From: J054 sp965223095
GTDB lineage: Bacteria; Pseudomonadota; Gammaproteobacteria; Steroidobacterales; GCA-2729495
Direction: 5' to 3'
DNA: 64,000 bases
Assembly: GCA_965223095.1 (NCBI GenBank)
Contig: OZ244979.1
Coordinates: forward strand, 1,116,001 to 1,180,000
Both the position numbers and the translations under genes were made by a program. Of the stretch, positions 15,780-25,322 are shown piece after piece. The notes beneath the pieces were generated by a model. It did not search any database. It saw only the letters and a list, made by a program, of their open reading frames with translations, and had not been told where the DNA came from. Positions within the stretch are counted from its first letter, which is position 1, and each line of letters begins with the position of its first letter.

Positions 15780-16351
15780 TGTCAGCCACCGCGGGAAATT
15801 CTCTACAGGCCTTAAGCGAGCATCCTTTCGACTTGCTACTGGAGCTAGAGCGGCGCAGCAAAGCCGCCCTCGCGGGGGCATTGGGCGGCGATATCGACGT
15901 TCAGGAGTGGGTTGGTATTGGTTTTCGATTGGGTGCGGAGCAATTTATTGTCGCGCGAGAAGATATCCGCGAAGTGCTCATGGTCCCCTCCCAGGTAACT
16001 CGGGTACCCGGCGCCAAGGCGTGGATTCGTGGTTTGGCCAATGTGCGCGGCCAATTGCTCCCCATTGTTGATTTGCGCGCCTACTTGGGCGCGGGTTTTG
16101 GTGGCTCGAATCGCAGTGCGCGGGTGCTCGTGCTCAACAGCAATGAGCTACCGCTGGGTTTGATCGTTGATGAGGTATTCGGTTTTCGCCGCTTCTTGGG
16201 CCGGGAGTTCGGCGAGGATGTCCCCGAGACCATGGTGCGTTGCGACCAGTATGTAGCCGGGAGTTTCTCCCGCGGGGGTGAAGTTTGGCCGATTTTTGGC
16301 ATGCAACAATTGTTGGCCGCCGAAGAATTTCGGCGGGCAGCGCTCGACTAG
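15779..16351 (+). CDS. pilI: CheW-like adaptor PilI
   Basis: The protein is 190 residues with a CheW domain from about residue 40: IGFRLGAEQFIVAREDIREVL, VPGAKAWIRGLANVRGQLLPIVDLRAYLG, then LGLIVDEVFGFRRFL. It should couple the PilJ receptor to the ChpA kinase. The start ATG overlaps the pilH stop (TGATG), so translation is coupled. Confidence 0.93.
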   Translation: MSATAGNSLQALSEHPFDLLLELERRSKAALAGALGGDIDVQEWVGIGFRLGAEQFIVAREDIREVLMVPSQVTRVPGAKAWIRGLANVRGQLLPIVDLRAYLGAGFGGSNRSARVLVLNSNELPLGLIVDEVFGFRRFLGREFGEDVPETMVRCDQYVAGSFSRGGEVWPIFGMQQLLAAEEFRRAALD

Positions 16352-16447
16352 GACTGAAACAAGTCTTATTGCGTCGGGCCGTTTATTGATGGATCGAGCA
16401 TGGTGAACTGCGCTGGATCGATGAAATTTTAGAGTGGGGTTGAGTTC

Positions 16448-18517
16448 ATGACAACGATTGCTAGCGGCGGAAAGCTCATGCCGGTGCTGGGCGGATTGAT
16501 GCTCCTTGCGCTGGGCGGCTTGCTATATTTGGCCTGGACGGGCTCGGGCAGCAGCCCATCCGCGCCGGGTGATGGCGCGAAACTACTCACCGCGCAATCG
16601 GCCATTGCCATGGGTCGCAAGGCGATCGCCGGCGATGAAGAGGCCTTCGCGCGTTTGGAGCCCTTGGCCAAGCAAGTGGAGGTGGCCAGCCGGGGTCTGG
16701 CGGCCGCGCAAGCCCAGAGCTTTGGCCAGATCGCATCGGGTTTGCGGACCATCAAAGGGGGCCAGGATGCCTTGCTGACGGTGCAACGCGCCGCCGCGGA
16801 TCTCGATAACTTAGCGCCCGCCCTCAGTGACCGCGTCTATGGTTTAGAAGCCAGCCTGGCGGACTCCAGCGAAGCCGCGGTTGCCGCGCAGCTGGAGCGT
16901 TTGCGGCTGCTGGGCGATGGCGTGCGACGGGATATTCGCAGCCTGGCCCTCGGCGGCGACCCGAACAGCTTGAGTCAGCCCTTGCTGGACGCCGAAATGG
17001 GTATGGGGCAGATCATTCGAGGCTTTCAATCGGGCGATTCAGCACTGGGCTTAAGCACGATTGAGGGCGGCGACGCCTTGGACAATTTGGCCACAGTTGC
17101 CAGCTCGGCGGATGCCATAGCCCAGCGCGTCAGAGACGTGGCTGCGTTCAGCGATCAGTTATCCGCTTTGGCGCGCACGCGTACACAGTTGGACGAAGTT
17201 GCCGCGGCACTCGCACCGAGATCCGGCGCGAGTACGACGTCTAATGAGGGACTCGGTCCACTCTTACAAAAGATATTCGCCATCGCCGCCCTATTGCTAT
17301 TCGCGGCCATGGCCGCACTCTACTATCGTTCGGCCGACCAACGACGCAGTACCGCGTTGCAGGCAGAACAAACGGAGCGCAACCAGGCGGCCATCATGCG
17401 CTTGCTCGACGAAATCAGCAGCCTGGCCGACGGTGATCTGACCGTTAAGGCGACCGTCACGGAAGACATCACGGGCAATATCGCGGACTCCATGAATTTC
17501 GCCATCGAGGCCTTGCGCGAATTGGTGGCCACGGTCAATGACAGCGCCATTATGGTGGACGGCGCGGCTAAACAAACGGACGTCACGGCGCAACAACTGG
17601 CCGAAGCCAGCGCCTTGCAATCTAAGCAGCTGTCTTTGGCATCGGACGACATTGCCCGTATGGCAGCCACTATTGAGGAGGTCTCGGGCAACGCCGAGCG
17701 GTCTTCGGATGTGGCGAGGCATTCGGTGGATGTGGCGCATAAAGGTGGCGCGGCCGTGCGGCGCACCATTGATGGCATGAATACCATCCGCGAGACGATT
17801 CAAGAAACCTCTAAAAGAATTAAACGCCTGGGCGAGAGTTCCCAGGAAATTGGCAACATCGTTGAGTTAATCAACGACATCGCGGATCAAACGAACATCT
17901 TGGCACTGAATGCGTCAATTCAGGCCTCCATGGCCGGCGAAGCGGGCCGCGGGTTCGCGGTGGTTGCAGATGAGGTGCAGCGCTTGGCGGAGCGCTCGAC
18001 CAATGCCACCAAGCAAATTGAAGTCCTGGTGCGAACAATTCAGGCCGATACCAACGAAGCCGTGGTGTCCATGGAGCGTAGCACCACCGATGTGGTCGGC
18101 GGTGCTTTGCTGGCCGAGAATGCCGGCGCATCGCTGGAGGAAATCGAGCAGGTTTCCAATCAAATCGCTTCTCTGGTCCAGAACATTTCGGATTCAGCCC
18201 GCGAGCAAGCGGGCGCCGCCGAAGCCGTGACCAAGAACATGTCTGTTTTGGAAGAAATCAATTCTCAGACTGCTGCCAGCACCAGTGAGACGACGGATTC
18301 CATCAGTAAGCTGGCCGCCCTGGCAGCACAGCTGCGTGAATCTGTTTCTGGTTTCCGTTTGCCTGATTCACAAAATGATGCGGCCGCAGCGTCTTCAGGC
18401 GATGCCGATAGTAGCCAAGGCTATTTTCCGGAGGATGGTGGGTACGAACCGGCTGAGGAAGAACTGGCCGCGAATAATCTCGATTCGGCTGCGTATGTCG
18501 ATCAGCGAATGGCCTAG
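16448..18517 (+). CDS. pilJ: Methyl-accepting chemotaxis receptor PilJ
   Basis: The protein is 689 residues with a first membrane helix at about 12-32 (GLMLLALGGLLYLAW), a periplasmic helical region of about 240 residues with PilJ-type repeats, a second helix at about 272-293, a HAMP-like linker, and a cytoplasmic signalling domain. The hairpin tip (about residues 470-510) reads ADQTNILALNASIQASMAGEAGRGFAVVADEVQ, split here into the DQTNILALNASIQASM and GEAGRGFAVVADEVQ blocks; the ASIQASM variant is typical of PilJ. It senses pilus-surface contact in known systems. There is no CheR (pilK) gene behind it, unlike in Pseudomonas. Confidence 0.93.
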   Translation: MTTIASGGKLMPVLGGLMLLALGGLLYLAWTGSGSSPSAPGDGAKLLTAQSAIAMGRKAIAGDEEAFARLEPLAKQVEVASRGLAAAQAQSFGQIASGLRTIKGGQDALLTVQRAAADLDNLAPALSDRVYGLEASLADSSEAAVAAQLERLRLLGDGVRRDIRSLALGGDPNSLSQPLLDAEMGMGQIIRGFQSGDSALGLSTIEGGDALDNLATVASSADAIAQRVRDVAAFSDQLSALARTRTQLDEVAAALAPRSGASTTSNEGLGPLLQKIFAIAALLLFAAMAALYYRSADQRRSTALQAEQTERNQAAIMRLLDEISSLADGDLTVKATVTEDITGNIADSMNFAIEALRELVATVNDSAIMVDGAAKQTDVTAQQLAEASALQSKQLSLASDDIARMAATIEEVSGNAERSSDVARHSVDVAHKGGAAVRRTIDGMNTIRETIQETSKRIKRLGESSQEIGNIVELINDIADQTNILALNASIQASMAGEAGRGFAVVADEVQRLAERSTNATKQIEVLVRTIQADTNEAVVSMERSTTDVVGGALLAENAGASLEEIEQVSNQIASLVQNISDSAREQAGAAEAVTKNMSVLEEINSQTAASTSETTDSISKLAALAAQLRESVSGFRLPDSQNDAAAASSGDADSSQGYFPEDGGYEPAEEELAANNLDSAAYVDQRMA

Positions 18518-18539
18518 ATTGCAGCGGGTTTTAGTCTAA

Positions 18540-21500
18540 GTGGTGGCAGTTCTGAATCGAGTCATGCCGGAATCTTTGCAGATCGTTGGCGAAGAGCTGG
18601 CGGTTACGCTAAACGATGCGCGACTTGCCTTGGAGCAATTTGCCGAAGGCGAGGGCGGCCCCAATGTGCTGGATCGCTGCGTTGGCTTATTACACACCGC
18701 CCGCGGTGTGTTGCGGATGACCGAAACCTACGGCGCTAGTTTACTAGCTGAAGAGATGGAACTGGCCTGCCGGCATCTGGGCGCACTACGCGGCAATGAG
18801 AGTAGTGAAGAAGCAATCGACGCCTTGAGTCGCGCGGCCGTTCAATTACCGGCCTATGTCGAGCGTATTTTGAACGGTGGCCGCGACATTCCCTTGGTTT
18901 TGTTGCCCCTGCTAAACGACTTGCGCGCAGTGCGGGGCAAACCCTTGCTGTCCGAGAGCACCTTGCTGCTGCTCAATGTGTTCTCGCCGGCCGAAGAAAC
19001 CGAGCAAGCCCAGCAGCGTGAGGCTAGCGGCGAAGACTTGCAACAACTTTGTGCCGCCACGCGCTCGCGGTTTCAGTTGGCCTTGTTGGGTTGGATCAAA
19101 GGTACCGATGCTCCACGTAATTTATCCATCATGGGAGAAATTGCCGGTAAATTGGAGGCTGCTGCTACCCATCCTGAAATTTATCGGTTGTGGTGGATTA
19201 CCGCGGGTGTTCTTGAGGGTCTTGCCGGCGGCGGAGTGGAGACGAGTGTTTCCGTCAAGCGTCTCATCGGTCAGGTTGATCGTGAAATCAAACGCTTGAT
19301 CAGTCTCGGCGAAGAACGTTGCGGATCGCAGCCGCCCCATGAGCTGATCAACAACTTGCTGTACTACATCGCCCGCGGGCAAGACCCAGGACCGCGGGTG
19401 AGTGCCATACGCGAGGCTTACAAGCTGGAAGACCTGGTGCCGGCAGACTCCCAGGTCGAAGCCGTGCGCGAAAGTTTGGCCGCACCCAGTGCCAAACTCA
19501 TGGAAACCGTGGCGGATGCGATCCGCGAAGATTTAGCGCGGGTGAAAGATGTCCTAGATATTTATGTGCGCACGGGGATGGAGCATGTCGAAGAATTGCT
19601 GCCCCAGGCTGAGTTGCTCAAGAAGATCGGTGACACTTTGGGTGTGCTGGGGCTAGGAGACCTGCGCGAGACCGTTGAATTGCGTCGTCAGGAATTGGTT
19701 GATATCGCATCGGGCGAGACGGCCGGGGACGAATCCAATTTGGTGGCCATGGCAGCTGCGCTACTGGGTGTGGAGAGGCGGCTAGATGACCAGTTGTTTG
19801 GCCTGATTGCGCCGAGTGACTCAGATGAGGATGACGAGCCGGTAGCCGATGAGGATGATGTCGATTACCTTGAGGTCTCACGCGCCGTCATGCGGGAATG
19901 CATCGTTAACCTCGCGCGCGTGCAAGATGCCGTCAGCCAGGTGGTCGAGCATCCTGAAGAGGGCGCCATACTCGATTCGGTTCCACCGCTGCTGCAAGGC
20001 GTAACAGCCGGACTGCTAGTGCTGGAAAATCCCGCGGCCGTTGAAATTGTGGAAGGTATCGGCGCGGCCATTACCAGCATTATTCAGCATGGTTATGCAA
20101 CCGCGGATCGTCGTCGGCTAGACATGTTGGCCGATGCCATCGTTAGCCTCGATTATTATTTGGAAACCTTGGAAGCGGGTCGTCGCGAACCGCTCTACAT
20201 GCTGGAAAACGCGCAACGCTGCTTGTCCGCCTTGGCTGATATCAGTGATGACCTGGCTGTGCCCGATGCCGTGGCACAGCCGCCTGATCTGGCGAAGACC
20301 GTGGCCATCGATAAACAGCCCTCAGCCACCGTGCAGGTCCTCGATCCGCGTGCCCTGGAATTGTCGGCAGGGCTTGAATCGGAGGCTGACCGGCCGGATC
20401 CCGAAATCATTGAATTGTTTATCGAGGAAGCTGGCGAAGAAATCGATGCCATCAAAGTCAATTTCCCCGCTTGGTCAGAGAACCCTGGGAATGAGGATGC
20501 GCTGACGGTTCTACGGCGTTCATTTCATACCCTCAAGGGCAGTGGCCGAATGGTCGGTGCGACCTTCATCAGCGATACCGCCTGGGGAATGGAGAATCTG
20601 CTCAACCGCGTTATCAATAAGACTTTAGAGCCCACGCCGGAGTTGCTCGAGCTACTAGGCGAGGGCATCGCCGCGCTGCCCGATTTGTTAGAGCATTTGG
20701 AAGTCGGCACGCAGCCCACGTTCGATGTGGGTGATTTTAGTCAACGAGCCACCGCGCTGGCGGAGGGGCGCGTGGATGTCGCTATACCGCCTGCGGGTGA
20801 TTCCCTGGAACTCGATTTGGATCTTGAATTCGCTGCAGCGGCTGATGAGAATCAACCAGTCGAATCCATCGATCTGGACCTACCTGATGATAGGCCAGAC
20901 ACCGACGATGCCGAAGACAGTATCGATTCGGTTTTACTGGATATTCTGACCAAAGAAGTTGCGGTCCATGTCGATGCCATTGAATTGTTTATCGAAGAGG
21001 CGCGCGGGGGGATCGAGCCTTTTGCGATTTCCGAAGACATGTATCGTGCCTGCCACACCTTGCACGGCAGTGTCACCATGGCGAAGGCGGATGCCGCCGC
21101 ACGCCTGACCGGGCCGCTGAACCAATTGATCCGCCATGCCTACGATCATCCGGTTGCGGTGGATTTGCCGGTCATCGATGCGGTGGAGGCCACCGTGGTT
21201 CGCTTGCAGGAGGTTATCGCAGCACTTTCTTCCGGAGAGGAGGACTTGCCCGATATCGATGCCTTGGTGGCCGAGCTGCAAGAACTCGACGCGGTGGTAG
21301 AGGCCACCGCGGTCGCGCGGGCCGAACTTGCGCCGGCAGAAGACGCCGGATCCGTATCCGCCGATGAAGAACCTGAAGAGACTAAAACCGAAACTGAAGC
21401 CGAGGCAGAAGCCGAAGTTGAGGCCGAAGTTGAGGCCGAGCCGGTTTCGGCCGCGGCTGATTTTGATCCCGACATCGCTGAGATCTTTGCCGAGGAGGCC

Positions 21501-23987
21501 GCCGAACTGTTGGAGAGCTGCGATGCAGTCATGGCGCAGATTAGTGACGATACGGCGCCGGAATCTTCCATGGCGGAGTTGCAGCGTCATCTGCACACCG
21601 TAAAAGGTGGTGCGCGCATGGCGGGGCTGGTGGATATGGGCGATTTCTCCCATGACCTAGAGGCCTTGCTAATCGGTATCAATAGCGGCCGGCTGCCCAT
21701 GAACGGGGAAACCCGCGAGTTACTGCAGGCATCCATTGATGAGCTGCATGGTATGCGTGAGCAAGTGGTCAGCGGTCAGGCGCCAGCGCGTCCGGCGGCT
21801 TTGATGCAGCGGTTGGCGAGCACCCTCAGCGGTGAAGTGCCGGCGGCTGTCGAAGATCTTGAGCTGCCACCGGTGGCTGTGGATGTTGAGCAAGAGTCTG
21901 ATGATGCCGTTGAGTTGGAGGACCTCGCTCCGCTTGAGGAGCCAGAACTCGAGCCGGAAGAAATAGTCGAGGAAGACGCCGAGTCCGCGGAACTAGAAAT
22001 TTCCAGCAGCGAGCCGGAAGCTGAGGATGAAGAAGACGTTGCGCCTTCTCTGCCCGTCATGGATCAGATCGGTCAGCTGGCTCGCGATCTCGAAGCGCCA
22101 CCCAGCTCGGCAGGCGGCGGTCTAGATTTCGGCAGTCTGCAATCCCTGGCCAGTTCCGAAGCGGCGCCGGTAGATCGTCGCCAACTCGCGCGGGTCGATC
22201 CTAAATTGTTGGAGCATCTACTCAACAATGCGGGTGAAATTAGTATTTTCCATTCTCGTTTGTCGCAACAAATGAGCCGGATTCAGTTTAACTTGGTGGA
22301 ACTCGGTCAAACGGTGACTCGTTTGCGAGAACAATTGCGCGGCTTGGAAATTGCCACGGAAGCGCAAATTCACTATCAACACCAAGTTGAAGGCTCAGCC
22401 AATGAAGATTTTGATCCGCTGGAGCTAGATCGTTACTCGCGTATTCAGCAGCTATCCCTGGGTTTGACCGAGACGGCCAGTGATGTGGGTAGCTTGAAAG
22501 ATTTATTACAGAATCTAACGAGTGACACCGAGGCGCTGCTGGTGCAACAGGCACGCACGGCGACGGAACTACAAGACGGTCTCATGCGTACGCGCATGGT
22601 GCCTTTCCATGGTCATGCCACGCGCCTATCGCGTTTGGTTCGACAAACGGCTGCCGAAGCGGATAAGCAGGCGGAGTTGTCCTTGCGTGGTGGCGGTGAC
22701 TTGGATCGACAAGTGCTCGAAAAAATGCTGCCGCCATTTGAACACCTGCTGCGTAACGCGGTGATTCATGGCATCGAAACACCGCAGCAACGCCAGGCGG
22801 CTGGCAAGCCCGAAATGGGCAATGTAGTTATCACCCTGCGCCGAGAAGGCGCGGAGGTCGTGATCGACGTGGAAGATGATGGCCGCGGCTTAGATGTCGA
22901 AGCGATTCGGCACAAATGTCATGAGCTTGGCTTGCTGGATCCCGCCAATGAGGCCAGCGACGAAGAGGTCATGCAATACATATTGCGTCCCGGCGTTTCC
23001 ACGGCCGAGCGTCTGACCCAGTCAGCCGGCCGTGGCATTGGCATGGATGTGGTCGCGAGCGAAATGACCAAACTCGGTGGTTCCCTACGCATCGATTCGA
23101 CAGCTGGCCAAGGTACTCGCTTTACCCTGCGTCTGCCGTTCACGCTGGCGGTGACCCAGGCCATGATTGTTCGCGTGGGGCAGGAGCAATATGCTTTGCC
23201 CTTGCCCACGGTGGAAGGAATTATTCGGATTAGCCGTGAAGATTTCGATAACTACATGGCCGATGAAAACCCCGTCATCGACTACGGTGACCAGCGCTAC
23301 GCCTTTCGCTATCTAGGCCACTACTTGGGCCACCCCACTCCACGCATTCCAGAAGACGAGGAGCGCATTTCCTTGATCCTGGTTCGTGCCGGTGATAATT
23401 CCGCCGCGCTAATTGCCGACGAGATGCTGGATAGCCGAGAGATTGTCGTGAAACCCGTTGGTGAGCAACTATCAAGCATTCGCGGCATTTCGGGTGCCAC
23501 TATCTTGGGTGACGGTAGTGTGGTGGTCATTTTGGATGCGGGTTCGCTGGTTCGTTCCGGACGTCTAACGGCAGAATCTGATCTCGCAGAGGTTGCCGAA
23601 GTGCGACCACCTCAGCCTCTGGCATTGGTGGTTGACGATTCCATTACCATGCGGCGTGTTACCCAGCGGCTGCTAGAGCGTAACGATTTCATGGTCATGA
23701 CCGCCAAGGATGGCGTGGAAGCGGTCAGCGTACTGCAAGACCATTTGCCCGACATTATCCTGCTTGATATCGAGATGCCGCGCATGGATGGCTATGAGTT
23801 TGCTACCTATGTTCGCAGCAACCAAGCGTCAGAAGCCGTGCCAATTATCATGGTGACCTCGCGAGTTAGCGACAAGCATCGGGCGCGGGCCATTGAACTC
23901 GGTGTCAATGACTATCTAGGTAAGCCTTATCAAGAGCAAGAACTGATGGAAGCGGTCAGGCATCTTTTAAAAATCCCGGCGGAATAA
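18540..23987 (+). CDS. chpA: ChpA-type hybrid chemotaxis histidine kinase
   Basis: This 1815-residue kinase is the core of the Pil-Chp pathway. From the start GTG 18540: an FimL/Hpt-like N-terminal region; phosphotransfer domains with active His at about 663 (FHTLKGS), 839 (CHTLHGS) and 1019 (LHTVKGG); an acidic Glu/Ala linker near 945-965; dimerisation and HATPase domains (N-box HLLRNAVIHG with N1406, G-boxes VEDDGRGLD and GRGIGMDVVASEM); a CheW domain; and a C-terminal receiver (LVVDDSITMRRV, phospho-acceptor D1743 in LLDIEMPRMDGY). It phosphorylates PilG and PilH. Pseudomonas ChpA is about 2470 residues with more Hpt-type domains, so this is a compact form. The gene follows pilJ by 22 bases. 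Confidence 0.95.
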   Translation: MVAVLNRVMPESLQIVGEELAVTLNDARLALEQFAEGEGGPNVLDRCVGLLHTARGVLRMTETYGASLLAEEMELACRHLGALRGNESSEEAIDALSRAAVQLPAYVERILNGGRDIPLVLLPLLNDLRAVRGKPLLSESTLLLLNVFSPAEETEQAQQREASGEDLQQLCAATRSRFQLALLGWIKGTDAPRNLSIMGEIAGKLEAAATHPEIYRLWWITAGVLEGLAGGGVETSVSVKRLIGQVDREIKRLISLGEERCGSQPPHELINNLLYYIARGQDPGPRVSAIREAYKLEDLVPADSQVEAVRESLAAPSAKLMETVADAIREDLARVKDVLDIYVRTGMEHVEELLPQAELLKKIGDTLGVLGLGDLRETVELRRQELVDIASGETAGDESNLVAMAAALLGVERRLDDQLFGLIAPSDSDEDDEPVADEDDVDYLEVSRAVMRECIVNLARVQDAVSQVVEHPEEGAILDSVPPLLQGVTAGLLVLENPAAVEIVEGIGAAITSIIQHGYATADRRRLDMLADAIVSLDYYLETLEAGRREPLYMLENAQRCLSALADISDDLAVPDAVAQPPDLAKTVAIDKQPSATVQVLDPRALELSAGLESEADRPDPEIIELFIEEAGEEIDAIKVNFPAWSENPGNEDALTVLRRSFHTLKGSGRMVGATFISDTAWGMENLLNRVINKTLEPTPELLELLGEGIAALPDLLEHLEVGTQPTFDVGDFSQRATALAEGRVDVAIPPAGDSLELDLDLEFAAAADENQPVESIDLDLPDDRPDTDDAEDSIDSVLLDILTKEVAVHVDAIELFIEEARGGIEPFAISEDMYRACHTLHGSVTMAKADAAARLTGPLNQLIRHAYDHPVAVDLPVIDAVEATVVRLQEVIAALSSGEEDLPDIDALVAELQELDAVVEATAVARAELAPAEDAGSVSADEEPEETKTETEAEAEAEVEAEVEAEPVSAAADFDPDIAEIFAEEAAELLESCDAVMAQISDDTAPESSMAELQRHLHTVKGGARMAGLVDMGDFSHDLEALLIGINSGRLPMNGETRELLQASIDELHGMREQVVSGQAPARPAALMQRLASTLSGEVPAAVEDLELPPVAVDVEQESDDAVELEDLAPLEEPELEPEEIVEEDAESAELEISSSEPEAEDEEDVAPSLPVMDQIGQLARDLEAPPSSAGGGLDFGSLQSLASSEAAPVDRRQLARVDPKLLEHLLNNAGEISIFHSRLSQQMSRIQFNLVELGQTVTRLREQLRGLEIATEAQIHYQHQVEGSANEDFDPLELDRYSRIQQLSLGLTETASDVGSLKDLLQNLTSDTEALLVQQARTATELQDGLMRTRMVPFHGHATRLSRLVRQTAAEADKQAELSLRGGGDLDRQVLEKMLPPFEHLLRNAVIHGIETPQQRQAAGKPEMGNVVITLRREGAEVVIDVEDDGRGLDVEAIRHKCHELGLLDPANEASDEEVMQYILRPGVSTAERLTQSAGRGIGMDVVASEMTKLGGSLRIDSTAGQGTRFTLRLPFTLAVTQAMIVRVGQEQYALPLPTVEGIIRISREDFDNYMADENPVIDYGDQRYAFRYLGHYLGHPTPRIPEDEERISLILVRAGDNSAALIADEMLDSREIVVKPVGEQLSSIRGISGATILGDGSVVVILDAGSLVRSGRLTAESDLAEVAEVRPPQPLALVVDDSITMRRVTQRLLERNDFMVMTAKDGVEAVSVLQDHLPDIILLDIEMPRMDGYEFATYVRSNQASEAVPIIMVTSRVSDKHRARAIELGVNDYLGKPYQEQELMEAVRHLLKIPAE

Positions 23988-23990
23988 CAG

Positions 23991-24479
23991 ATGGCTGAAG
24001 ACATACAAACCGAAGAGCTTTACAGTTTGTTGGTGCCCTTGCACAAGCATCGCATTATCGTGCCGCGGGTTTGTGTCGCCGAAGTCGTGCGTTACGCACT
24101 CAGTGACGAACATACTGGCGAACCGGCTTGGCTACGCGGCAGCATGCGGTGGAATAATGTCGATATTCCGGTGTTGAGTTTCGAAGAACTCGCCGGCCTG
24201 CCCAGTTCGCAAGTTGGTGGCCGAACTCGTGTAGCGGTGTTTAACGCTTTGGGTGGTTTGTTGGAGACGGGGGCGTTTGGCATTTTAACGGAAGGTTTTC
24301 CGCAGTTGGTGCGTGTTAATCGCTCAGTGATGGAGCCCGATGCTCGACAGTCCTGGCCAGAGGACGGTCCGGTCATTTGTCAAATTCGCATGATCAATGA
24401 GTATCCATTGATTCCTAATCTCGAACGTATCGAGTCGATGATCCACGATCAGCACATCGCGGCTACTCAGCCGGCATAG
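23991..24479 (+). CDS. chpC: CheW-like protein ChpC
   Basis: The protein is 162 residues. It opens LYSLLVPLHKHRIIVPRVCVAEVVRY and has PAWLRGSMRWNNVDIPVLSFEEL, the CheW-like core seen in ChpC proteins. It may connect further receptors to ChpA. It follows chpA by three bases and is the last gene of the operon, ending six bases from the convergent rsmE gene. chpB, a CheB methylesterase gene that normally sits between chpA and chpC, is missing. Confidence 0.87.
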   Translation: MAEDIQTEELYSLLVPLHKHRIIVPRVCVAEVVRYALSDEHTGEPAWLRGSMRWNNVDIPVLSFEELAGLPSSQVGGRTRVAVFNALGGLLETGAFGILTEGFPQLVRVNRSVMEPDARQSWPEDGPVICQIRMINEYPLIPNLERIESMIHDQHIAATQPA

Positions 24480-24485
24480 TCCAGC

Positions 24486-25226
24486 CTACTCGACACGCAG
24501 GTCGCCACCGCAGAATTGCGCCAGACTAAGCGCCACCAGCGCGGCTGTTTCCGTCCGTAAAATTCTTGGCCCAAGGCTAATGCTGAAAAAATTCGCCGAT
24601 AGCGCTTGATCGATTTCTCCCGCGGTTAAGCCGCCTTCTGGGCCCGCGAGTAACGCAATGGCATCGCTGTCAAGCGCGGCTTGGCCCATGCCCTGCTTGG
24701 CCGCGGGATTCAGTAAGAGGCGTAGGCCCTGTGTTGGCAAGTTCTCCACGGCCTGGGCTACGGTCATCGGCGCACAGACTTCGGGAACAACGGCCCGGCC
24801 GGATTGTTCGGCGGCCGCGATGGCAATGCCCTGCCAGTGACCGCGCCGGCGCGCTGCCCGCTCTTGGCTCAGCCGAACCACACTGCGTTCACAGTCGATG
24901 GGCACAATTTTCCCCACCCCCAATTCAGTTGCTTTTTGAATAACGAGATCCATTCGTGAGCCGCGGCATATGCCTTGCAGCAGTACCGAATACAGGGGCG
25001 ATTCCGTTGCGGCAAACCGCGCAGCGCCCAGCTCAATGCGAGCCTGACCGCGTCGGCATTCAAGCAGGCGGGCTTGATAATTATTGCCGTCTCCATTGAA
25101 TAGGCAGAGTTCTGCGCCGGCTTGCAGTCGCAGCACTTGAGCAATATGCCGTGCCGGTTGGCCGGTGAGGCTGATGGTTTCGCCGGGCGCCAGTCTCCCG
25201 GCGTGATAGATTCGCGGTATTCTCAT
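24486..25226 (-). CDS. rsmE: 16S rRNA (uracil-1498-N3)-methyltransferase
   Basis: The enzyme uses S-adenosylmethionine to methylate U1498 of 16S rRNA. The 246-residue protein has the N-terminal PUA-like part (MRIPRIYHAGRL, LCLFNGDGNNYQARL), QKATELGVGKIVPIDCERSVV and the trefoil-knot cofactor motifs LLAGPEGGLTAGEI and SLGPRILRTETAALVAL. ATG 25226 is preferred over 25241 because family members start MRIPRIY. It is divergent from ampD. Confidence 0.93.
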   Translation of the reverse strand: MRIPRIYHAGRLAPGETISLTGQPARHIAQVLRLQAGAELCLFNGDGNNYQARLLECRRGQARIELGAARFAATESPLYSVLLQGICRGSRMDLVIQKATELGVGKIVPIDCERSVVRLSQERAARRRGHWQGIAIAAAEQSGRAVVPEVCAPMTVAQAVENLPTQGLRLLLNPAAKQGMGQAALDSDAIALLAGPEGGLTAGEIDQALSANFFSISLGPRILRTETAALVALSLAQFCGGDLRVE

Positions 25227-25322
25227 GACAGCATTATCCAACGGGAATCAGGCCATGGCGGGATTGGCATTATCGGGTATTCGAGGTCCGGGGCGGGCGC
25301 CAGCCTACTATGGAGGATGGGG

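Noticed and set aside
20934..21653. 239-codon minus-strand frame inside chpA
   Set aside because: Glycine- and arginine-rich product opposite the repetitive acidic linker of ChpA; no family similarity and no start signal.
25122..25322. Upstream extension of ampD
   Set aside because: The added 67 residues lie opposite rsmE and have no AmpD similarity; a ribosome-binding site supports the later start.
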